From positions 744,001-808,000 of the forward strand of contig JADIYI010000008.1 of NCBI GenBank assembly GCA_016705365.1: DNA of 64,000 nucleotides, read 5' to 3'. The notes below the pieces were generated by a model. It saw only the letters and a program-made list of their open reading frames with translations, searched no databases and was not told where the DNA came from. A program made the position numbers and the translations under genes. Source of the stretch: Gammaproteobacteria bacterium. GTDB lineage: Bacteria; Pseudomonadota; Gammaproteobacteria; Pseudomonadales; UBA5518. This document shows, piece after piece, positions 53,614 to 62,229 of this stretch (position 1 is its first letter; each line of letters begins with the position of its first letter).

Positions 53614-53884
53614 CAGCGTGCTGCTCGTCAGCTGTTTTACCGTTGCCGCGCTGCTGGCCATCGCCATCGGCGTGATCGGCCCCGCGCTGGCGATGGGCAA
53701 GGCCATCAGCCAGGCGCTGGAGGCGCTGGCGCGCCAGCCCGAGGCCGAGAAGTCCATCATGCGCATCCTGTTCATCGGGCTGGCGATGATCGAGTCACTG
53801 GCGATCTATGTGCTGGTCGTGGTGCTGATCGTGCTGTTCCGCAACCCGCTGCTGTCGTTGCTGACTCCGGCGCTGGGTTCCTGA
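53606..53884 (+). CDS. atpE: N-ATPase c subunit
   Basis: A 92-residue hairpin subunit forming the rotor ring. The ion-binding Glu63 lies in TM2 (GLAMIESLAIY) with Ser64 and Tyr68, which match Na+-coordinating positions. The TM1 position that in Na+ c subunits is Gln or Glu is Met30 here (GPALAMGKA), and the residue after Ser64 is Leu65 rather than Thr. The loop ARQPEA is conserved. The Na+ site therefore looks incomplete, so proton coupling is more likely than in typical N-ATPases; this is inference from alignment by eye. Confidence 0.93.
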   Translation: MNDSVLLVSCFTVAALLAIAIGVIGPALAMGKAISQALEALARQPEAEKSIMRILFIGLAMIESLAIYVLVVVLIVLFRNPLLSLLTPALGS

Positions 53885-53912
53885 GCAAGCGCGCAGCCGA
53901 GGGGGGAACGAG

Positions 53913-54659
53913 GTGAACATCGACTGGACGAGTTTCTCGCTGGAGATCATCAACTTCCTGGTGCTCGTCTGGCTGCTCAAGCATTTTCTCTACAAGCCGG
54001 TCATGGACATCATCGGCCGCCGCCAGGCTCTGATTGCGGAGGATCTCGCAAAGGCAGAGCAGGCCCGGCAGGCAGCGGCGCAGATGGTCACGGACTTCGA
54101 GGCGCGCAGCAAGGAGATGGACAGCGAGCGGCTCCGGGCCCGCGAGGAGCTGGGGCAGGAGATCGCAACGTTGCGTATCGCGAAGCTCGAGGCGCTGGAG
54201 GCGGAAATCGCTGCCGAGCGCGACAAGGGCGCGGTGCTGCGCCAGCACGAGAAGAGTGAAATGCTGAGAGCCTGCGAGGAGCAGGCCGTGACCCTGGCTG
54301 CGCGCTTTGCCAGCAGGCTGCTGGAGCGCTTCGCTTCGCCGGCGCTCTGCGATCAACTGGTGGCGCTGGCGATCGAGCAGCTCGCAACCCTGCCCGAGAC
54401 GACCCGGGTGCAGCTCGAGGCAAGCATCGAGCAGCAGCACGCCCCTGTTCGCGTGTGCAGCTCCCATCCGCTCGGCGATGCGATCCGGCAACGACTCGAA
54501 GCCGCGCTCGGGGCACTCACGGGCACGCCGCCACCGGTTGAATACAGCGTGGATCCGGCGTTGATCGCCGGCGTCGCGATCCGCGTCGAGGCGCTGCTGC
54601 TCGACGCCAGCCTCGCCGCCGAACTGAAGCTGTTCGAGGCGAGCGGCGATGCCGTCTGA
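53913..54659 (+). CDS. atpF: N-ATPase b subunit with C-terminal delta-like domain
   Basis: A 248-residue peripheral-stalk subunit with a GTG start after a G-rich site. One N-terminal transmembrane helix (about 8-27) is followed by a long charged coiled coil (30-140) and a C-terminal domain (about 150-248) that likely replaces the missing delta subunit; no separate atpH exists in this operon, as in other N-ATPases. It overlaps the alpha gene by 11 bp. Confidence 0.88.
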   Translation: MNIDWTSFSLEIINFLVLVWLLKHFLYKPVMDIIGRRQALIAEDLAKAEQARQAAAQMVTDFEARSKEMDSERLRAREELGQEIATLRIAKLEALEAEIAAERDKGAVLRQHEKSEMLRACEEQAVTLAARFASRLLERFASPALCDQLVALAIEQLATLPETTRVQLEASIEQQHAPVRVCSSHPLGDAIRQRLEAALGALTGTPPPVEYSVDPALIAGVAIRVEALLLDASLAAELKLFEASGDAV

Positions 54660-56148
54660 GCCATTGCTGCTGGCGCGCGAGGCGCTCGGGCAACTCGGGC
54701 AGCTCGAGCAGTGGATCGAGCACTACGAGCTGCGCCTGCGCGCAACCGAACAGGGTGTGGTGAGCTCGGTTGGCGATGGCATTGCCTGGATCAGCGGGCT
54801 GCCCTCGGCCGCCATCGACGAGATCCTGTTGTTCCAGGACGGCAGCCGGGGCGTGGTCTACCACCTCGGCGAGAGCAGCGTCGGCGCGATCATGCTGCAG
54901 CAGACACAGCAGCTCGCGGCCGGCTGCAAGGTGCATCTCAGCAAGCGGCAGATGAGCATTGCCACGGGAGACACGCTGCTCGGGCGCGTGATCAATCCGC
55001 TCGGCGAGGTGCTCGACGGCGGCGAGGCGCCGCGTGACACGCAGCACCGCCCGCTCGACACACGCTCGCCGGGCATCGTCGAGCGCGATTTCGTGCACGA
55101 TCCGCTCTACATGGGCAGCAAGATCATCGACACGCTGATACCCGTCGGACGCGGCCAGCGCCAGCTGATCATCGGTGACGATGGCCTCGGCCGAAGCTCG
55201 CTCGCGATGGATGCGATCATCAACCAGCGCGGACGCGATGTGTACTGCGTCTACGTTATGATCGGCCAGCGCCGCTCCAGCGTGGTCAGCACCCTGAATG
55301 CCCTCAAGCATTTCGGCGCCATCGATTACACCACCGTGGTGGTCAGCGAGGCCAGCGCGCTGCCGGGGCTGTCCTATATCGCGCCATTCGCGGGCTGCGC
55401 CATCGCCGAGGCCTGGATGTATCGCGGCAAGGACGTACTGATCGTCTACGACGATCTCAGCACCCACGCACATGCCTATCGCGAGCTGTCGCTGCTGTTG
55501 CGCCGCCCGCCCGGACGCGAGGCCTACCCCGGCGACATTTTCTTCCTGCATTCGCGCCTGCTGGAGCGCGCCACCTGTCTCAACGCGAGCTGCGGCGGGG
55601 GCAGCATCACTGCTCTGCCGATCGTGGAAACCCAGCTCGGCGAGATTGCCTCCTATATCCCGACCAACCTGATCTCGATCACCGATGGCCAGATCTATCT
55701 CAGCCAGGCCCTGTTCCAAGGTGGCTTCCGGCCATCGATCGACATCAGCAAATCGGTATCGCGTATCGGCGGCAAGGCGCAACCCGAGGCGATCAAGAAC
55801 GAGGCGAGCAGGATGAAGCTCGATTACCTGCAATTCCTCGAACTCGAGGTGTTCACGCGTTTTGGTGCGCGCCCCGAAACCGGCCTGCAGAAGAAACTGC
55901 AGCGCGGCCGGATCCTGCGCGAGCTGCTGAAGCAGGACCGGCTGAAACCGGTCAGCGAGTGTTTCAACCTGGGCTGGTTGATCGGCTTCAACGAGGACCT
56001 GTTCGATGGCAAGCCGCTCGAGGAGTTGCAGAGTTGCATGGATGCACTGCAGGAACAGATTGCCGCCAGCGCACTCGGGCTCGATTCCCCGCGCAAGGAG
56101 TGGATCGAGCAGCTCGAGGCGTGGCTCGGCATTCCGGGATCGGGCTGA
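54649..56148 (+). CDS. atpA: N-ATPase alpha subunit with degenerate Walker A
   Basis: A 499-residue alpha subunit. The nucleotide loop that is normally GDRQTGKT reads GDDGLGRS (residues 176-183), with Lys replaced by Arg and the flanking Arg, Gln and Thr also changed. The arginine finger region SVSRIGGKAQ is preserved, as are PSIDISK and the C-terminal helical domain, so the subunit should still support catalysis in beta while its own non-catalytic site may bind nucleotide weakly or not at all. Length and overall fold are otherwise standard. Confidence 0.92.
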   Translation: MPSEPLLLAREALGQLGQLEQWIEHYELRLRATEQGVVSSVGDGIAWISGLPSAAIDEILLFQDGSRGVVYHLGESSVGAIMLQQTQQLAAGCKVHLSKRQMSIATGDTLLGRVINPLGEVLDGGEAPRDTQHRPLDTRSPGIVERDFVHDPLYMGSKIIDTLIPVGRGQRQLIIGDDGLGRSSLAMDAIINQRGRDVYCVYVMIGQRRSSVVSTLNALKHFGAIDYTTVVVSEASALPGLSYIAPFAGCAIAEAWMYRGKDVLIVYDDLSTHAHAYRELSLLLRRPPGREAYPGDIFFLHSRLLERATCLNASCGGGSITALPIVETQLGEIASYIPTNLISITDGQIYLSQALFQGGFRPSIDISKSVSRIGGKAQPEAIKNEASRMKLDYLQFLELEVFTRFGARPETGLQKKLQRGRILRELLKQDRLKPVSECFNLGWLIGFNEDLFDGKPLEELQSCMDALQEQIAASALGLDSPRKEWIEQLEAWLGIPGSG

Positions 56149-56150
56149 CC

Positions 56151-56993
56151 GTGTCGCGCCGCCACGTGATCGACCGTCGCCTGCAGATGCTGGCCGACAT
56201 CCGCGGCATCATGGACAGCATCAAGACGCTGGCCCACATGGAAACCCAGCGCCTGGCGCCGGTCCTGCCGGTCCAGCAGCTGTGCGTGCAGCGGGTGCGG
56301 CAAATGGCCGCGGATTTTGCGTCCGAGCACGCGCTGCCCGCACTGAACGGGCGCGCGGAAAACCCGCTGCTGATCGTGATCGGCGCCGAGCGCGGGCTGT
56401 GCGGCGATTTCAACAAGCAGATGCAGGAGGCGCTGGAACACTTGCCCGCGACAGCCGCGCCGCGCGCGATCGTTTGCCTCGGCACGCGTCTGGGGCAGAA
56501 GCTCGAAGGCCGCCCCGGCCTGCTGGCGCAATTGTCGGGTGCCACGATCGCCGACGATGTGCCGGCCGTGATTCGCCAGCTGCTCGAGCGTTGCGCCGCG
56601 CTGCAGAGCGAGCAGCATCTGCCCTCTCTCGCCCTGCTGTATCACGGTGCCGGCGACGAGGGCATCCGGCTCGATCCGTTGCTCTCGCCCTTTCTGGAAG
56701 CGGATCGGGTGGCCCCGCGCGCGCCGCTGCTGCTGAACCTCGAGCCGCAGGTATTCGTGCACGGACTGCTGCAGCAGTACCTGCACACGGTGCTGCTGCA
56801 CGCCTGCTATTCCTCGCTGCTGGCCGAAAACAGAAAGCGCGTGGCGCATCTCGAAAATGCGGTGACGCACCTCGACGAGGAACACGACCGTCTCGAGCAC
56901 AAGCGCAACCGCCTGTACCAGGAGGACATCATCGCGGAGCTGGAAATCATCCTGGTGGCCGATCAGTCGACGGGTGAGTTCGTGCGCCGCTGA
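56151..56993 (+). CDS. atpG: N-ATPase gamma subunit
   Basis: A 280-residue central-stalk subunit. The GTG start lies 2 bp after atpA. N-terminal helix HVIDRRLQMLADIRGIMDSIKTLAHMETQR and C-terminal helix RLEHKRNRLYQEDIIAELEIILVA form the coiled coil; ERGLCGDFNKQ is the conserved Rossmann-like segment. It is diverged and has an unusually long middle region, as expected in N-ATPases. Last gene of the operon; convergent with nnrS. Confidence 0.92.
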   Translation: MSRRHVIDRRLQMLADIRGIMDSIKTLAHMETQRLAPVLPVQQLCVQRVRQMAADFASEHALPALNGRAENPLLIVIGAERGLCGDFNKQMQEALEHLPATAAPRAIVCLGTRLGQKLEGRPGLLAQLSGATIADDVPAVIRQLLERCAALQSEQHLPSLALLYHGAGDEGIRLDPLLSPFLEADRVAPRAPLLLNLEPQVFVHGLLQQYLHTVLLHACYSSLLAENRKRVAHLENAVTHLDEEHDRLEHKRNRLYQEDIIAELEIILVADQSTGEFVRR

Positions 56994-57002
56994 ACGGCTT
57001 GA

Positions 57003-58181
57003 TCAATGCTCCTTGCCATCCACCCTGGCCTTGAGCAGCAACGGGATCAAGCGCAAGGCCAGGATCGTGAAGCCACACAGCCAGCCACAGGCGGCGAGCA
57101 GGATCCACAGCGAATAGGCGGCGGCATCGATTTGCGGGGCAATGACCCGCAGCACGAATGCGAAGATCATGATCCACAGCACCAGTTTGTCCACACCGTC
57201 GAAAGCCACTTTGCGCCCGGTGTGCCCCCTGGCGATCCTGATCAGCATGGCGGGAATGATCAGCCCCATGACGCCAAGCCCGAACACATGCACCGAAAGC
57301 GCGCCGACCCAGTGTGGCGCCGCGAACGCGCCTAGCGCCTCGATCAGCAATTGCAGCACGATGCCGATGTAGCCCAGGTACATGATGCCGAGTTCCAGGC
57401 GCCGCATGGCCAGTTGCGGCTTCCAGAAGATGAACCTTGCCGTCAGCAGCAGCGCGAGCAGCAAGGAGATCCCGCCTGCCAGCGCTGCGGGCAGGAAGCC
57501 GGCTCCGACCAGCAGCAGCGCGAGCAGCTTGATTGTCCGGTCCAGCATCTCGTGGCGCAGGATGCTCGCCTGGAATACGTTCTTCATGAACTGGGTCAGG
57601 GTGCGCTCCAGCATGACCAGAAAGGCCATCCGAAACAGTCCCGTTGCCATGACGACACCCGCCTGGAAATGCCCGGGGTCGAGCAGCAACTGCTTGGCCA
57701 GCAGAAAAGCCGGAAAGATCAGCAGGAAGAAATAGTTGTCGCGGTAGTCGTCCTGCTTGCGATAGCGCAGCAGCGTCCATGCCAGCATGGCAGTGATCGA
57801 ACCCAGGAACAGATTGTTCGACAGCTCGAACAGCCAGCTGGGCCAGCCCCCGCCGGACCACATCCCGATGCGTTCAAAGAGCCAGGCCGCCACCAGGTAC
57901 ATCAGCGCCACGCCGTGATAGCCGCGGACCTGGACCCAGTTCTTGGTCGCGGTCAGCAGAAAGCCGCCGAGGACGGCCCAGCCGAAGCCGAAAAACATTT
58001 CGTGGGCATGCCACTGCACGGCGGCAAAGGAGGTGTCGGGCGCCGGCAGCAGGCCGCGATAGATCAGCACCCAGAGCAGTGGCAGAGCGAGACCGGAAAA
58101 ACAGGCCAGGGCAAAGAAAGGACGGAAACCGACCAGCCAGAGGGGGTGCATTGATAAATTCATGTCCGCATTGCCATCCAT
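57003..58181 (-). CDS. nnrS: NnrS family haem/copper membrane protein
   Basis: A 392-residue protein with about twelve transmembrane helices. Conserved NnrS features are GFRPFFALA near the N-terminus, WHAHEMFFGFGWAVLGGFLLTA, KNVFQASILRHEMLDRTIKLL and HVFGLGVMGLIIPAMLIRIARGHTGR. NnrS protects against nitric oxide stress and depends on haem and copper; the exact chemistry is unresolved. Start 58181 is directly after the DUF2164 stop with AAGG upstream; Met7 (58163) is an alternative. No denitrification genes are in the window, so a general NO-defence role is likely. Confidence 0.9.
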   Translation of the reverse strand: MDGNADMNLSMHPLWLVGFRPFFALACFSGLALPLLWVLIYRGLLPAPDTSFAAVQWHAHEMFFGFGWAVLGGFLLTATKNWVQVRGYHGVALMYLVAAWLFERIGMWSGGGWPSWLFELSNNLFLGSITAMLAWTLLRYRKQDDYRDNYFFLLIFPAFLLAKQLLLDPGHFQAGVVMATGLFRMAFLVMLERTLTQFMKNVFQASILRHEMLDRTIKLLALLLVGAGFLPAALAGGISLLLALLLTARFIFWKPQLAMRRLELGIMYLGYIGIVLQLLIEALGAFAAPHWVGALSVHVFGLGVMGLIIPAMLIRIARGHTGRKVAFDGVDKLVLWIMIFAFVLRVIAPQIDAAAYSLWILLAACGWLCGFTILALRLIPLLLKARVDGKEH

Positions 58182-58454
58182 CTATTTGCCTTTTTTCCTG
58201 CGCTCCAGGTCGCGCCAGTACTGGAACTCGCTTTCATAGATTTCCGCGTCGAGCTCCATGACGCGCAACTGCAGCCGTTCCTGGGCGTCGGCGACCGCCT
58301 TGTTGTAGATAACCGGGCCCAGCTCCGCAATAAAATAGTCGAGCAGCGCGTCGGCGCCGAGGCGACCGATTTTCTCGTCCATGTTTTCATCGAAGTAACG
58401 CTCGATCGAATCGAGCGCCGCCTTGCGTGCTTCCCTGGAAATCTCGATGCTCAT
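58182..58454 (-). CDS. DUF2164 family protein
   Basis: A 90-residue cytoplasmic protein with DUF2164 sequence (EISREARKAALDSIERYFDENMDEKIGRL ... LLDYFIAELGPVIYNKAVADAQERL in outline). It is predicted all-helical and dimeric, with no assigned function. It ends immediately before nnrS and lies 51 bp after the dioxygenase gene, so it is the middle gene of a three-gene minus-strand operon. Confidence 0.85.
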   Translation of the reverse strand: MSIEISREARKAALDSIERYFDENMDEKIGRLGADALLDYFIAELGPVIYNKAVADAQERLQLRVMELDAEIYESEFQYWRDLERRKKGK

Positions 58455-58505
58455 GTCGGGTCCGCTTGTCCGGGCTGGTTCGGCTTGCGCAGCGCGCGTG
58501 CGCCC

Positions 58506-59384
58506 TCAGGCTCTCTGCCACACGAGCGGGCAGTCCGGCCCATCGAGCACATCGCCTTCGTTGACCAATTCGTGATGCGGCTTGAGTGGCGCTCCCGGCC
58601 GGATATGGTAGCGCACATCGTCACCGCAATAACGCACGCTGATCGCACGCCGGCGCCGGTCGCGGCTCAGGTTGCCGCCGGCCGCATGCAGTGTGCGCGC
58701 ATGATGCACCGTCATGTCGCCGGGACCCAGATCGAACTGCAGCAGCTCGACTTCGCCCTCGGCAGCCATCCGGTCGATATCGGGAACCTGTTCGCCGACG
58801 GTGCCGACCATCGGCATGTTCGAGACGAACATGTTTGGCCGGTACAGGTCCGACCAGCGGTGCGAACCGCGCGCAAAGCACATCGCGCCGGTCTCGGCGT
58901 CGGCCGGATCGAGCGGTATCCACGTAGTGCACACCTGTTCGCCGCTGACATGAAAATAGGACAGGTCCTGGTGCCATGCGGTGCGCTCGCGGGTGCCCGG
59001 TTCCTTGACCAGCACACTGTCTTCCCACAGGTTCAGCCTGTTGGTGCGCAACAGCGCCGCGACGATTGCCGGTACGCCGGATGTGCAGGCGAAGGCGGCG
59101 AATTGCGGATCGATGCGCCAATGATCGATGCCGGAGATGAAACGGCCGCCACCGGTGCGCGTGTCCGCCAGAATGGTCTCGCCGGCGCGCGCGAGATCCT
59201 CGCCCATGGCCGTCATGTCGTACATCGTGGTACCGATGGATTCCGCGATCAGGCGCTCCACGGCGCCAGTCATCGACATCACGTAATCGATGTCGAGCAC
59301 GCTGCGCAGGCACACCACGCCGTCGCGCCAGAAAGCATCGATTTCCTCGGCGTCGGGCAGACGGCGCAGTCCCGGGTGACTCAT
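58506..59384 (-). CDS. Phytanoyl-CoA dioxygenase (PhyH) family protein
   Basis: Fe(II)/2-oxoglutarate oxygenase of 292 residues. The iron-binding HxD is in WHQDLSYFHV and the distal His in MTVHHARTLHAAGGN, with Arg in RRRRAISVRYCGDD for 2-oxoglutarate. Substrates of this family range from phytanoyl-CoA to small polar compounds (ectoine, phosphonates), so the reaction cannot be named. Start at 59384 was chosen from the TGGAG site. It may be linked to DUF2164 and nnrS by transcription. Confidence 0.9.
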   Translation of the reverse strand: MSHPGLRRLPDAEEIDAFWRDGVVCLRSVLDIDYVMSMTGAVERLIAESIGTTMYDMTAMGEDLARAGETILADTRTGGGRFISGIDHWRIDPQFAAFACTSGVPAIVAALLRTNRLNLWEDSVLVKEPGTRERTAWHQDLSYFHVSGEQVCTTWIPLDPADAETGAMCFARGSHRWSDLYRPNMFVSNMPMVGTVGEQVPDIDRMAAEGEVELLQFDLGPGDMTVHHARTLHAAGGNLSRDRRRRAISVRYCGDDVRYHIRPGAPLKPHHELVNEGDVLDGPDCPLVWQRA

Positions 59385-59586
59385 GCGGCATATGCTCCAT
59401 AGGCTGGCGGTGAAAGTGAGGGACAATGGTACGGGCTGCGAGGGGGGCTTGTGTACTCCAGGCGAGGTGCACGGACGGGTGTCGGCCGCTTAGACACTGG
59501 ATCGGAACGGGAACATGCTATTCGCAAAGCAGTCCGAATGACGCCGTTCAGGGTGTGTTTGCGGGTATCGACGCAGCCATGTCGCG

Positions 59587-60456
59587 TCAGAACGACGGTG
59601 CATCGAGCGCGTCACGCCATTCCTGGCGGCGCAGGGCCGCGGCGCGCACGTCTTCGATCTCCTTCAGCACCGCGTCCACGTCGGCTGCCACGGTAATCCG
59701 TTCGACGCGACCGGTGAGCGGCGTCTCCGGCGTCAGCTGGCCGGCTTCGAAGAACTGCCAGATTTCCTTGCCATAGTCGGTACCGATCAGCTCGGGCGCG
59801 AACTGGCCGAAATAATTGGCGAGGTTATCGATATCGCGCTCGAGCATGCGCGCGGCGTGGTTGTTGCCGGCGGCGTCGACGGCTTGCGGCAGGTCGATGA
59901 TCACCGGCCCGTCGGCGCTCAGCAGGATATTGAATTCGGAGAGGTCGCCGTGTACCAGGCCCGCACACAGCATGCGCACGGCCTGGTTGAGCAGCATCTC
60001 GTGGTAGACGAGGGCCTGCTCGGGCATGAGTTCCACGTCCGAGAGCCGTGGCGCCGCATCGCCATCGGCGTCGGCCACCATCTCCATCAGCAGCACGCCG
60101 TCATGGAAACCGAACGGTCTGGGCACGCGTACACCGGCGGCAGCGAGCCGGTACAGCGCATCGACCTCGGCGCTCTGCCAGGCGGATTCCTTTTCCTGGC
60201 GGCCGTAGCGTGAGCCTTTTTCCATGGCGCGCTGGCGGCGGCTGTTCTTCACCTTGCGGCCTTCCTGGTACTCGACCGCCTGGCGGAAGCTGCGCTTGTT
60301 GGCTTCCTTGTAGACTTTTGCGCAACGGATCTCCCGGCCGCAGCGCACCAGGTAGACGGCAGCTTCCTTGCCGCTCTTGAGCTGACGGATCACGTCATCG
60401 ACGAGACCATCCTCCAGCAGAGGCTTGAGCCGATCGGGAATTCGGGTGGAGGCGAT
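59587..60456 (-). CDS. RIO1-type serine kinase (PA4780-like), non-canonical start
   Basis: An atypical protein kinase with RQLKSGKEAAVYLVRC (nucleotide loop), VHGDLSEFNIL (catalytic Asp/Asn) and VIIDLPQAVD (metal Asp). The first canonical start, GTG at 60393, would remove the conserved family N-terminus: the frame is open upstream and encodes RIPDRLKPLLEDGLVDDVI, exactly where homologues begin. No ATG, GTG or TTG exists there; ATC (60456 or 60465) or ATT (60441) are the candidates. A TATAAT -10 (60489-60494) just upstream limits how far the gene can extend. I annotate 60456 with that caveat. Confidence 0.85.
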   Translation of the reverse strand: MASTRIPDRLKPLLEDGLVDDVIRQLKSGKEAAVYLVRCGREIRCAKVYKEANKRSFRQAVEYQEGRKVKNSRRQRAMEKGSRYGRQEKESAWQSAEVDALYRLAAAGVRVPRPFGFHDGVLLMEMVADADGDAAPRLSDVELMPEQALVYHEMLLNQAVRMLCAGLVHGDLSEFNILLSADGPVIIDLPQAVDAAGNNHAARMLERDIDNLANYFGQFAPELIGTDYGKEIWQFFEAGQLTPETPLTGRVERITVAADVDAVLKEIEDVRAAALRRQEWRDALDAPSF

Positions 60457-60488
60457 GAGCGTGATCTGCCTTGCTGGATCGAGTGGCG

Positions 60489-60494
60489 ATTATA
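60489..60494 (-). promoter_or_regulatory. -10 element of the RIO kinase gene
   Basis: A perfect TATAAT on the minus strand, 33 bases upstream of the candidate ATC start at 60456. A loose -35 (TTACCG-like) lies about 17 bases farther upstream. It argues that translation begins downstream of ~60482, leaving only non-canonical codons for the conserved N-terminus. Confidence 0.55.
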
Positions 60495-60647
60495 GGTGAT
60501 GGACCGGATCCGGTAAGCCGGAGTGGTCAAAATACGGCGGAAGATTTCCCGGTGCGCAGGCATTCCCTGTCCGCAGCTATCGCGGTGGCGCCGTTTCGGC
60601 GCAAAATGGCTGCCGAACCAACCGCCGTGCAAGGATTCCGATTCCCG

Positions 60648-60890
60648 ATGTCCGATACGCCACCCGATCGCCTCTCCGTCAACCCGAAAAGCAGGTTCCA
60701 TGATGCCGATTTGCTTGCCCGTGGCATCGGTATCCGTTTCAACGGCAAGGAAAAAACCAACGTCGAGGAGTACTGCGTCAGCGAAGGCTGGGTGCGCATG
60801 CCCGCCGGAAAGGCGCTTGACCGCTTCGGCAACCCGATGACCATCAAGATGAAAGGGCAGGTCGAGGCCTACTTCCGCGCAGCGGAATAA
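60648..60890 (+). CDS. DUF3297 family protein
   Basis: An 80-residue cytoplasmic protein matching DUF3297 (DRLSVNPKSRFHDADLLARG ... IGIRFNGKEKTNVEEYCVSEGWVR in outline). The conserved Gly/Lys-rich core and WVRMPAGKALDRFGNPMTI end are diagnostic. No function is known. It is divergent from the RIO kinase and followed 24 bp later by the CoA-transferase gene. Confidence 0.88.
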   Translation: MSDTPPDRLSVNPKSRFHDADLLARGIGIRFNGKEKTNVEEYCVSEGWVRMPAGKALDRFGNPMTIKMKGQVEAYFRAAE

Positions 60891-60914
60891 TCCTGGTCCT
60901 GACGCGCCGCCACC

Positions 60915-62222
60915 GTGAGCGACCGGCACGCATTCGAAACCACACCGGACAGCTACGCGCACCTGCTGCTGGGCACGCTGGTGCGTCGCATACCTGCCGT
61001 ATTTTCCGTCGATGATCGTGCCCCATCGCTGCTCTGGGCGCTGTCGGGCGCGATGTCGCTCACCGGTCAGGCCGACGGTACGCCGCTGCCCTGCGCTGCC
61101 CCGTTGGCGGCCTGCGCGCAGGGCGCCTGGCTTGCGCTCGCGAGTCTTTGTCCGCAACGATTTGCAGCGGATTTCCCCGCGTACCGGTTGCTCGGGGAAC
61201 GTGCGGCAATTGCCGGCTACCAACGACGCGGACGGATATCGGCCGGCGGCGCGTGTCGACTGATCGACACCGCCGATGGCTGTATCGCGCTCAATCTGGC
61301 GCGCGATGATGACTGGCAACTGGTGCCGGCCTGGCTGGAGCAACCGGCAGCGGATTGGGACGCAGTTGCGAGGATCCTGCATGCGCGCAGCACTGCCAGC
61401 CTGGTGCAGCGTGCCCGGTTGCTGGGCCTGGCGGTGGCAGCCGAGGAGGTGCCGCAGCACCGCAGGCGATGGTACGACAGCGAGCGTCTTGCCGCCTCGG
61501 CAACGCCGCGATTGCGCCGTGAGGCGCCGCTGGTCATCGATCTCTGCGCATTGTGGGCCGGACCGCTGTGCGGGCAATTGCTGGTGCAGGCCGGTGCGCG
61601 CGTCATCAAGGTGGAGAGTGTTTCGCGTCTCGATGGAGCCCGCGGTGGCCCCCCGGAGTTCTACGATCTGCTGAATGCGGGCAAGGAAAGCGTTGTTGTG
61701 GATTTGAGCTCGGCAGACCATCGTGCGCGGCTCCTCGCGTTGCTGCTGAAAGCGGATATCGTGCTCGAATCGGCGCGGCCCAGGGGCCTCGAACAGCTTG
61801 GCATCCGTGCGGCCGAAATCGTTGCGTCCCGGCCCGGTATCAGTTGGGTGTCGATCACCGGTTACGGGCGCCAGGCGCCGATGCGCGACTGGATTGCCTA
61901 CGGCGATGACGCCGGAGTCGCGGCCGGCCTTGGCTGGCTGCTGCGTCGCGACGGTGCCCGGAGCGTCTTTTGCGGCGATGCGATTGCCGATCCGCTCACT
62001 GGCCTGCATGCGGCACTGCTGGCTTATGCCAGCTGGCTCGATGGTGGTGGCCGGCTGCTCGATATCTCCCTGCATGGAGTTGCCGCGTACGGCGCTGCGC
62101 TGCACGACACGACACATGCAGTAGCCGGGCACGCGGCGCAGCCACCGCAGGCAAGAGCCGTGAGCGCACGCGCGGCGACGCCAGGCCGTGATACCGCACG
62201 CGTGTTGCGCGAATTCTGCTGA
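60915..62222 (+). CDS. CoA-transferase family III (CaiB/BaiF) protein with apparently swapped halves
   Basis: A 435-residue protein with a GTG start. The motif that normally begins family III enzymes (LDLTRVLAGPxxxxLLADLGADVIKVE) appears only at about residue 190 as LVIDLCALWAGPLCGQLLVQ...VIKVES. Before it lie segments resembling the usual second half: SGAMSLTGQADGTPL and CRLIDTADGCIALNL. The C-terminus ends with DPLTGLHAALLAYASW and LLDISL. It could be a circular permutation or a truncated tandem. Such enzymes move CoA between carboxylic acids; donors are unknown. It precedes an amidohydrolase by 7 bp. Confidence 0.78.
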   Translation: MSDRHAFETTPDSYAHLLLGTLVRRIPAVFSVDDRAPSLLWALSGAMSLTGQADGTPLPCAAPLAACAQGAWLALASLCPQRFAADFPAYRLLGERAAIAGYQRRGRISAGGACRLIDTADGCIALNLARDDDWQLVPAWLEQPAADWDAVARILHARSTASLVQRARLLGLAVAAEEVPQHRRRWYDSERLAASATPRLRREAPLVIDLCALWAGPLCGQLLVQAGARVIKVESVSRLDGARGGPPEFYDLLNAGKESVVVDLSSADHRARLLALLLKADIVLESARPRGLEQLGIRAAEIVASRPGISWVSITGYGRQAPMRDWIAYGDDAGVAAGLGWLLRRDGARSVFCGDAIADPLTGLHAALLAYASWLDGGGRLLDISLHGVAAYGAALHDTTHAVAGHAAQPPQARAVSARAATPGRDTARVLREFC

Positions 62223-62229
62223 GCGGCGC

